From Thermoplasmata archaeon (lineage in GTDB: Archaea > Thermoplasmatota > Thermoplasmata > Lutacidiplasmatales > UBA184), in contig JASHXS010000151.1 of NCBI GenBank assembly GCA_030043405.1, positions 1-21,723 on the forward strand: 21,723 nt of DNA, given 5' to 3'. How positions within the stretch are numbered: position 1 is the first letter of the stretch; each line of letters opens with the position of its first letter. The position numbers were made by a program, and so were the translations under genes. A model generated the notes under the pieces. The model searched no databases. It was given only the letters and a program-made list of their open reading frames with translations, and was not told where the DNA came from. This document shows, in pieces, positions 6,836 through 12,314 of the stretch.

Positions 6836-7809
6836 GCGACGGGCCCGACGCCATCCCGGCCGGCGACCTCCCGCTGTCCGCCCAGGCCCCGGGCAAGTGC
6901 ATCGTGTTCGGAGAGCACGCGGTCGTCCACGGCGGACCCGAACTACTCTTTGCGATCGACCTCGCGACCCAGGTGATCGTTCGAAGGGCGCCCCGGTCCT
7001 CCCTGAACGGGGACCCCGAGGCCGCCGGCGAGCACCCGTACTTTCGCGCCTTGCTCCGCCAAGCGTGGGCGGGACCCGCCGACCTCGAGGTGCGGGCCAT
7101 CTCTCGGATCCCCCGCGGGGCGGGTCTAGGTTCGTCGGCCGCGCTGTGCGCGGCCCTCTCTTGTGCCGTGTCGGCCCGCGGGGGAGGCGTCCCCCGCGCC
7201 GACCTCGCCCAGCGCAGCTTTGAGGTCGAAAAGGCGGCTCAGGGGGTCGGAAGTCCGGGCGACACGAGCGCGGCCGTGGCGGGGGGATTCCTCACCGTCA
7301 ATGCGGCCCGGACCGGCCTCGCCCTCTGGGAGGTCCACGATGGGGCGGCCCGCTGGGAGGTCCGGCGACTTCCGGATCCGGGCTGGGTCTGGGTCGTGGC
7401 CCACAGCGGGGTGCCGCGCTCGACCGGCGACGCGGTCCGGGCCGTGGGGAGCCGGCTCCGAGCGGCTGACGGGCCAGCGCTCCTCGCGGAATTCCGACGG
7501 GTGGCGGAGGAGGGGATCGACGCGGTCGAAGCCGGGGACCGCGCGGCCGTGGGGCGCCTCATGCGACGCAACCACGAGCTGCTCCGGGAAGTCGGGGTCT
7601 CCCATCCCCGGCTGGAAGAACTGCTGCGAGCGGCCGAGCCCCTCAGCGAAGGGGCGAAGCTGACCGGCGCAGGGGCCGGCGGTTCGATCGTGGCCCTCCC
7701 TCGACCCGGCAGTGAGACCGAGCTCGTCCGACGGTTGGCCCGGGCCGGCGCGCTCCCGTTCGTAGTTCGACCGGCCACCGCGGGTGCGAGCCTCGTCGCG
7801 CCCCCGTAG
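6832..7809 (+). CDS. mvk: Mevalonate kinase (GHMP family)
   Basis: Phosphorylates mevalonate with ATP in the pathway to archaeal isoprenoid lipids. The 325-residue protein has the three GHMP motifs: APGKCIVFGEHAVVHG (19-34), PRGAGLGSSAAL (94-105, phosphate loop) and LTGAGAGGS (277-285). The QGVGSPGDTSAAVAGG segment matches the SPTDT-type catalytic aspartate region of archaeal mevalonate kinases (Asp144). GTG 6832 overlaps the aTrm56 stop. Other GHMP kinases (phosphomevalonate or homoserine kinase) are less likely given GEHAVVHG. It ends 9 bp from the convergent GTPase gene. Confidence 0.9.
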   Translation: MSDGPDAIPAGDLPLSAQAPGKCIVFGEHAVVHGGPELLFAIDLATQVIVRRAPRSSLNGDPEAAGEHPYFRALLRQAWAGPADLEVRAISRIPRGAGLGSSAALCAALSCAVSARGGGVPRADLAQRSFEVEKAAQGVGSPGDTSAAVAGGFLTVNAARTGLALWEVHDGAARWEVRRLPDPGWVWVVAHSGVPRSTGDAVRAVGSRLRAADGPALLAEFRRVAEEGIDAVEAGDRAAVGRLMRRNHELLREVGVSHPRLEELLRAAEPLSEGAKLTGAGAGGSIVALPRPGSETELVRRLARAGALPFVVRPATAGASLVAPP

Positions 7810-7818
7810 CTCGGCAGT

Positions 7819-9015
7819 TCACTTCCGCGCGACGATCCGGATCACGGCGTTCGCCCCGACCGGCTGGTCGGCCGCGAGCGCCCGATGGGTACGACCGTCG
7901 ATCGCCCGGATGAAGTGCTCGCCCAGGTCCGTGTGAACCCGGTAGGCGACCGCCCGGGCTGGGGTGTCGGCCGGGACCAAGAGGGCGTCCGGCAGGACGC
8001 GTCCCCGACCGTCCACCCAGTGCGTTTCGTCCTCGACTGGGAAGACAACGATCTGGTGGAGGCGGTCGAAGACGAGGCGTTCCAAGGCGGGTTGCACGCC
8101 CGTTCCGCCCCAGCGAGCGAGGATCGCGCGGAGGGACTCGAGCGCCTTGACCTGGGCGGGGTTCAGCCGCTCCGGGTCGTTCATCGAGAAGGAAGCGTCC
8201 CCCGGTCGATAGTTGACCAAACCGGCGCGGGCCGCCCTCCGCAGGGTCAGTTCGGCATCCGCGGCGGTCGGGACGGCGGGGATCTCCCCGATCGCGCCGG
8301 TCAGCGCCGTCAGGGCTTCGGAGGTGGAACGGTCGCACTTGTTCGCCGCGACCAGACGGGGCTTGGAGGCCCGAAGAAGGGCCGTCGCCAGGCCGCGGCG
8401 CTCGTCGGCGGTCCAGTGGCTCGGGTGGGCGCGGTCCAGCGTGGAGCCCCGCAGGGCCGCCGCCAGGGCCGCGGGGCTCACGGAGAGCCCGGTCAGCCGG
8501 TGCGCGAGAAAGTCCTCGACCTTCTTCCCCTCCAGTTCGACACTGCGGGCCTGGCGCTCGAAGTCGCGTCCCAGGATCTCGCTGACCCAGGTGACGAGTT
8601 CGTTCTCGAGCCAGGCCACTTCGTCGGCCGGGTCCTGACTCCCCGGCGCGGCCAGCCGACCCTCGGCGTCGGTGGAGCCCGAGAGATCCACGACCTGGAT
8701 GAACCCGTCCGCGGCCCGGAGGTCGTCGAGGAACTTGTGGCCCAGGCCCTTCCCTTCGTGGGCCCCTGGGACCAGCCCCGGGACATCGATCAGGTTCACG
8801 GGGACCCAGCGGACGCCTTCGACGCACTTCGCGTTCCCCGGCGTGCAGGGGACGCCCTTTTCCACGTGGGGACACGGCACCCGCACCGCCCCCACGCCCC
8901 GGTTCGGTTCGAGGGTGGTGAACGGGTAGGGAGCCATGGGGACGTCGAGGAGCGTGAGCGCGTTGAACAACGTCGACTTTCCGACGTTGGGCTTGCCGAC
9001 CAGGCCGATCTCGAT
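7819..9015 (-). CDS. ychF: YchF/Obg-type GTPase, apparent ATC start
   Basis: Translation-associated P-loop NTPase of the Obg superfamily. With the start at 9015 the 398-residue protein has G1 GKPNVGKS (7-14), G2 PFTT (31-34), G3 DVPGL (77-81), G4 NKCD (225-228) and a C-terminal TGS domain (about 325-398). The cysteine-bearing stretch CPHVEKGVPCTPGNAKC is typical of the archaeal branch. No ATG, GTG or TTG lies between the in-frame TAG (9028-9030) and the P-loop. The first canonical candidate, TTG 8970, would delete G1 and give a dead protein. ATC at 9015 aligns with the expected Met (xEIGLVGKP) and has GGGGGA six bases upstream. It lies 12 bp after the cobalamin adenosyltransferase stop. Confidence 0.93.
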   Translation of the reverse strand: MEIGLVGKPNVGKSTLFNALTLLDVPMAPYPFTTLEPNRGVGAVRVPCPHVEKGVPCTPGNAKCVEGVRWVPVNLIDVPGLVPGAHEGKGLGHKFLDDLRAADGFIQVVDLSGSTDAEGRLAAPGSQDPADEVAWLENELVTWVSEILGRDFERQARSVELEGKKVEDFLAHRLTGLSVSPAALAAALRGSTLDRAHPSHWTADERRGLATALLRASKPRLVAANKCDRSTSEALTALTGAIGEIPAVPTAADAELTLRRAARAGLVNYRPGDASFSMNDPERLNPAQVKALESLRAILARWGGTGVQPALERLVFDRLHQIVVFPVEDETHWVDGRGRVLPDALLVPADTPARAVAYRVHTDLGEHFIRAIDGRTHRALAADQPVGANAVIRIVARK

Positions 9016-9021
9016 GGTTCG

Positions 9022-9027
9022 TCCCCC
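9022..9027 (-). promoter_or_regulatory. Shine-Dalgarno before the ATC start of the GTPase
   Basis: GGGGGA on the minus strand ends six bases before ATC 9015, normal spacing. It supports initiation at the ATC rather than at the internal TTG 8970. Confidence 0.55.
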
Positions 9028-9582
9028 CTAGATGGCGTACTCCGGGGCCGTCTCCGCGACGCCGAGTTTGGCGTTGGCCGCCAGGGCCATCGCGAAGAGG
9101 AGGTCGCTCAGACGATTGGTCCATCGGAGCAGGTCGGCTCGTACGGGCTCGACACGGTGGAGCTTCCAGAGCTCGCGTTCGGCCCGGCGCGCGACCGTGC
9201 GGGCGACGTGCAGCTCCGCGGCGACCGCGCTGCCCCCCGGAAGGACAAAATTCCGGAGGGGCGGGTGGAGAGCATCGAACCGGTCGATCTCCTTCTCCAG
9301 ACCGGTGACGTGGCGGGCGAGGATCACATGGGCCGGGGGCGAGGCTCCGGACGCGACCGCCAGTTCGGACTGGGCGATGAACAGCTCGTGCTGGAGGCGG
9401 CGGACGACCGGACGGTACTCCTCCAGGGGAGACGGAAGAGCGGCCTCGACGCGCCCCAGCTCGGAGCCGAGTTCGTCGAACGTGCCGTAGGCCGCGATGC
9501 GAAGCGAGTCCTTGGCTATGCGCGCACCATGGGCGAGGCCGGTCGTGCCGTCGTCGCCGGTGCGGGTGTAGAGACGCGGGAT
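9028..9582 (-). CDS. PduO-type ATP:cob(I)alamin adenosyltransferase, apparent ATC start
   Basis: Transfers the adenosyl group of ATP to cob(I)alamin, making adenosylcobalamin. Read from 9582, the 184-residue protein has the family's N-terminal ATP-binding loop TRTGDDGTTGL (6-16), GTFDE (33-37), FVLPGGS (112-118), RTVARRAER (128-136) and NRLSDLLF (156-163), so all key segments are present. The frame is open upstream to a TGA at 9664 without any ATG, GTG or TTG; the first such codon inside is GTG 9327, which would delete the active site. ATC 9582 falls where homologues have Met (xPRLYTRTGDDG), with GGAGG seven bases upstream. The GTPase follows after 12 bp. No corrinoid-dependent enzyme is visible nearby. 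Confidence 0.93.
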   Translation of the reverse strand: MPRLYTRTGDDGTTGLAHGARIAKDSLRIAAYGTFDELGSELGRVEAALPSPLEEYRPVVRRLQHELFIAQSELAVASGASPPAHVILARHVTGLEKEIDRFDALHPPLRNFVLPGGSAVAAELHVARTVARRAERELWKLHRVEPVRADLLRWTNRLSDLLFAMALAANAKLGVAETAPEYAI

Positions 9583-9755
9583 GTTCTCGCCTCCGGTCGC
9601 CAGGGCAACTGGTCCAGCGGGGAACTCAATCCGTGGACCGGGCAGAACGAGATGTGCAGCACCTCATTATGCTTGGCGTCTTGACGGCACAGTCGGCAGA
9701 TGAACCCGCTCCGCTCACTCCACGCGATCGCGATCGACTCCATGTTGCAACCCAA
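9516..9755 (-). CDS. Possible small Cys/His-rich protein (uncertain)
   Basis: A 79-codon frame begins ATG 9755 (or ATG 9743) upstream of the adenosyltransferase and overlaps its first 67 bases in another frame. Residues 19-42 contain FICRLCRQ, 16 residues, then CPVHG: a C-x2-C ... C-x2-H arrangement that could bind zinc. The stretch 9583-9755 has lower G+C than its neighbours and no other gene. The C-terminal third lies in the overlap and looks like a frame shadow. Alternatives are a leader ORF for the adenosyltransferase or chance. No family recognised. Confidence 0.3.
   Translation of the reverse strand: MGCNMESIAIAWSERSGFICRLCRQDAKHNEVLHISFCPVHGLSSPLDQLPWRPEARTSRVSTPAPATTARPASPMVRA
9590..9594 (-). 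promoter_or_regulatory. Shine-Dalgarno before the ATC start of the adenosyltransferase
   Basis: GGAGG on the minus strand with a 7-base spacer (CGAGAAC) to ATC 9582. Strong position and sequence support for an ATC start. Confidence 0.6.
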
Positions 9756-9769
9756 CCCTGTGTAGGGAG

Positions 9770-10165
9770 CTAGCGCCCGAGGAGCCCCCGACCCTCGCGG
9801 TCCGCCCGCTTCCGATCCCGTCGCCGACTGGAGGCCGATCGCGCGCGCTCGCGCAACGCCGGTATCCGTTCGGTGTGGGTCCGGGCCAGCTCCCCGAGCC
9901 CGAGGGTCAAGGCCAGCGTCAGTGCGCCGTCCAAGTCTCGGGCATACCCCTCTTCGACGACCTCCTCCAGCTCCGCTTCCAGCGTCACCGGGAGCTCCGG
10001 TCCGGGGGCGGCTGCACCGGCCGTCCCCCGCACCATCGCACGAACCGCTTCCGAGCGATTCGCCAGGTCGTTCGCGTGTTGGAACTGGTCGAGGAGCGAC
10101 TCTTCCTCGGCGGTCAGGCGCACGCCGAGAAAGTGGGTCGCGGGAGCTGCTCGAGCGTTCCGCAC
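9770..10165 (-). CDS. Ribbon-helix-helix regulator, possibly with two RHH units
   Basis: 131-residue protein. Residues 10-48 (THFLGVRLTAEEESLLDQFQ, then HANDLANRSEAVRAMVRG) form a clear CopG/MetJ-type ribbon-helix-helix with the NRSEA turn. Residues 58-92 (LPVTLEAELEEVVEEGYARD, then LDGALTLALTLGL) look like a second strand-helix-helix unit, less conserved. The C-terminal 35 residues are very basic (ERARSASSRRRDRKRADR). The start is GTG 10165, about 25 bp from a TATA-like TTTAATATC, so the mRNA is probably leaderless. Inverted repeats in its promoter suggest autoregulation. The target is unknown, and no toxin partner is adjacent. Confidence 0.78.
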   Translation of the reverse strand: MRNARAAPATHFLGVRLTAEEESLLDQFQHANDLANRSEAVRAMVRGTAGAAAPGPELPVTLEAELEEVVEEGYARDLDGALTLALTLGLGELARTHTERIPALRERARSASSRRRDRKRADREGRGLLGR

Positions 10166-10167
10166 GG

Positions 10168-10207
10168 GTTTAACAGAATTTAACAGATATTAAAGGATTT
10201 GTTAAAC
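10168..10207. promoter_or_regulatory. A/T-rich promoter with repeat operator for the RHH gene
   Basis: GTTTAACA (10168-10175) and TGTTAAAC (10200-10207) are exact 8-bp inverted copies. A direct copy, TTTAACA, sits at 10179-10185, exactly 10 bp after the first. On the minus strand TTTAATATC (10186-10194) is a TATA box 21-29 bp from the RHH start, so the repeats flank it. This is the expected layout for an RHH autorepressor. The A/T content stands out sharply from the surrounding DNA. Confidence 0.6.
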
Positions 10208-10272
10208 ATATAGATGCCTCACCGCCTCTGGAACCCGGGCGTCGGTCTTCGAAGGAGCCGTGGGGCGGTCGG

Positions 10273-10300
10273 GGGGCGCCGGCCGCGCGGCCGGCGCCCC
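10273..10300. repeat. Perfect 28-bp GC palindrome
   Basis: GGGGCGCCGGCCGC followed directly by its exact reverse complement GCGGCCGGCGCCCC. It lies between the RHH promoter and the TATA-like box of the kelch gene, in the otherwise gene-free 10208-10344. It could be a protein-binding site, or an RNA hairpin if transcribed. It is followed by G/C rather than T, so it is not a typical terminator. Confidence 0.6.
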
Positions 10301-10314
10301 GGGCGGGGCTTGCC

Positions 10315-10323
10315 TTCTTATCC
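10315..10323 (+). promoter_or_regulatory. TATA-like element for the kelch protein gene
   Basis: TTCTTATCC is the only A/T island between the palindrome and ATG 10345. It lies 22-30 bp upstream of that ATG, as for leaderless archaeal mRNAs. Confidence 0.45.
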
Positions 10324-10344
10324 CGGTGCCCCGCTCCGGCGCCG

Positions 10345-12261
10345 ATGGGATTCGACCGTGCTCGATCCGCCGCCGGGCCAGCCGTCGTGCTGGCCATCGT
10401 GGTGCTCATGCTGGTCGCCGCGGGCGGGCCCACTTCCGCGGTCGTCCCTGCCCTTCCCGCCGCAGCCGCGGCCAACACTCCGTTGGCAAACGCGGCCGAG
10501 ACGCTGGCGCGCGGGCTGGGACCAGCGGACGGTCAGCCGATGCAATGCTCGGCGACCGGTGGAGGCTCATCCTCGTGCACCGCCGTGCGGGGGCCGGGGA
10601 GTCCGGCCAGCGACCCGGCCAGCTGGTCGAACATCACGACGCGTGTGCTCCCGCTGCCGAGTCCGAGGTGCTCGGAGATGGTCTGGGACGCCTCGGACGG
10701 GTACGTGCTGTTGTTCGGTGGAACCAGCCTCACGAGCTACTTTTCGGATACATGGACGTACTCGAACGGAGTGTGGACCAATGTCACGGCGAGCCTTTCC
10801 GGAGGTTCCCCCCCGAACGTCGACACCCCCGGCCTCACCTATGATCCCTGGACCGGAGTCGTGCTGCTGTTCGGGGGATTCACCGCCAGTTCCGACAATC
10901 TGAGCCTGACGTGGTCGTACCACGACGGCACCTGGACGAACCTGACTTCCACGGCGGGGACGCCGCCGGCCCCGCGAACGTCCCCGGTCTTCGTCGCCGA
11001 CCTCGCGAGCCATGAGATGATCCTCTACGGAGGCTCCGACCGGCCCAACGGGATCGCCTACACGGACACGTGGTTGTTCAGCGGGAGTACGTGGTCCAAC
11101 ATCACCGGTACGGTCGGTTCGTCGCCCCCAGCCATGGGGATCAGTGGGGCCTTCGACCCGGCGGAGAGCGGGATCCTAATCTTCGGATTCACGGGGACCG
11201 TCCCGGTCCTGGGGTACACGTACGTGTTCACCGAAGGCCATTGGCGGAACCTGACGGCCAACCTCACCGTCCCGACCCCGTTGCTGGAGTTCGGACGCTC
11301 CGTGTATTTCGCCCCGGCCCAGACGCTCCTCGTCGTCGCGAGTATCGCGTTCGTCTCCTCCACGGGGGGAGCGGTCGCCTTTCCCGAGGTGTGGGGTTTC
11401 ACGGACGGCAACTGGACCAACCTGACGGGGAACGGGCCCATCCCGGCTTCCGGCACCCTGGCCGCCGGCGCGGCCGACGGATCCGGGGCCGTGTTGATAT
11501 TCGGCGGCTACGCGGCGCTCGGTATCGACACTCAGTGGATGTACGCCTACTCGAACCCACCGGGGGGAGCGGCGCTAACGGCCACGCCGGCCGCGCTGGA
11601 CGCCGGCGGTCGGGTCGACTTCACGTCCAGCTTCAGCGGCGGACTGGCTCCCTACTTCGTGAACATTTCGTTCGGGGACGGCACGCCCCCCGGTCCCGGA
11701 CCGAATACGACCCACCTCTACGTCGACGTCGGGACCCACCAGGCAGAACTGAACGTCTCGGATCTGCTGGACCGGGCCGCGACGGCAACGGCGACGGTGG
11801 TGGTGAATGCGGACCCGTCCGGGCTCTCGATCCAGCCGATCCCCCCGAGTCCGAGCGTGGGCGCGACCGTCAACTTCTCCGCGGCCTTCTCGGGTGGGAC
11901 CCCACCGTATACGAGCGACTGGCAGTTCGGGGACGGCTCGACGTCCGCCGCCGTCTCGCCTAGCCACCTGTATGCGCGGGCCGGCACGTACACGGTGAAC
12001 CTCACCATCACGGACACCGACGGGCGGATGGTGAATGCGTCCACGACCATCCACGTGGCCGGGGCTTCGAGCTCCAGCTCGGGCTCTTCGCCGCTCTGGA
12101 TCTACGCCGCCTTGGTGGTCCTCTTCGCAGTCGTGGCGATCGTGGCGGCAGTCGTGCTTCGTCGCCGACGCCGACCCCCGATGGCCGCGGACGGGACCGC
12201 GGCCGAATCGGGGAGTCCCGCACCCCCGCCCGGCGTGGCGGGCCCACCCCCCTCGCCGTAG
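10345..12261 (+). CDS. Membrane-anchored kelch propeller with two PKD domains
   Basis: 638-residue predicted surface protein. A signal or anchor segment spans residues 11-28. Six kelch-like blades cover about 94-402; each shows a [LI][LI][FY]G[GF] strand (LLFGG, LLFGG, ILYGG, LIFGF, one degenerate, LIFGG) and most carry the Trp-x-Asn-[ILV]-Thr turn (SNIT, TNVT, TNLT, SNIT, RNLT, TNLT). Two PKD domains follow (410-488 with ISFGDGTPP; 493-572 with WQFGDGST). A Ser-rich spacer leads to a single transmembrane helix (584-605), an RRRRRR stop-transfer and a Pro-rich cytoplasmic tail. Many N-glycosylation sequons are present. Such proteins usually mediate adhesion or carbohydrate/protein binding; the ligand is unknown. 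ATG 10345 fits the TATA spacing. Confidence 0.85.
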   Translation: MGFDRARSAAGPAVVLAIVVLMLVAAGGPTSAVVPALPAAAAANTPLANAAETLARGLGPADGQPMQCSATGGGSSSCTAVRGPGSPASDPASWSNITTRVLPLPSPRCSEMVWDASDGYVLLFGGTSLTSYFSDTWTYSNGVWTNVTASLSGGSPPNVDTPGLTYDPWTGVVLLFGGFTASSDNLSLTWSYHDGTWTNLTSTAGTPPAPRTSPVFVADLASHEMILYGGSDRPNGIAYTDTWLFSGSTWSNITGTVGSSPPAMGISGAFDPAESGILIFGFTGTVPVLGYTYVFTEGHWRNLTANLTVPTPLLEFGRSVYFAPAQTLLVVASIAFVSSTGGAVAFPEVWGFTDGNWTNLTGNGPIPASGTLAAGAADGSGAVLIFGGYAALGIDTQWMYAYSNPPGGAALTATPAALDAGGRVDFTSSFSGGLAPYFVNISFGDGTPPGPGPNTTHLYVDVGTHQAELNVSDLLDRAATATATVVVNADPSGLSIQPIPPSPSVGATVNFSAAFSGGTPPYTSDWQFGDGSTSAAVSPSHLYARAGTYTVNLTITDTDGRMVNASTTIHVAGASSSSSGSSPLWIYAALVVLFAVVAIVAAVVLRRRRRPPMAADGTAAESGSPAPPPGVAGPPPSP

Positions 12262-12281
12262 GCCAGCGGACCCTCGCCACC

Positions 12282-12291
12282 AAACACTTTT
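12282..12291 (+). promoter_or_regulatory. Weak TATA-like element for the YVTN propeller gene
   Basis: ACACTTTTCC, 24-33 bp before ATG 12315, is the only A/T-rich stretch in the 53-bp gap after the kelch gene. Cotranscription with the kelch gene is also possible. Confidence 0.3.
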
Positions 12292-12314
12292 CCGCCGAGC
12301 CCGATACGCCTTCG

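Noticed and set aside
9028..9030. TAG readthrough (for example as pyrrolysine) joining adenosyltransferase and GTPase in one frame
   Set aside because: The two genes are in the same frame, but TAG ends many other genes here and a Shine-Dalgarno lies right after it, so two proteins are simpler.
7643..9124. 493-codon minus-strand frame over the GTPase
   Set aside because: Different frame from the GTPase with its G1-G4 motifs; low-complexity Arg/Gly/Pro product.
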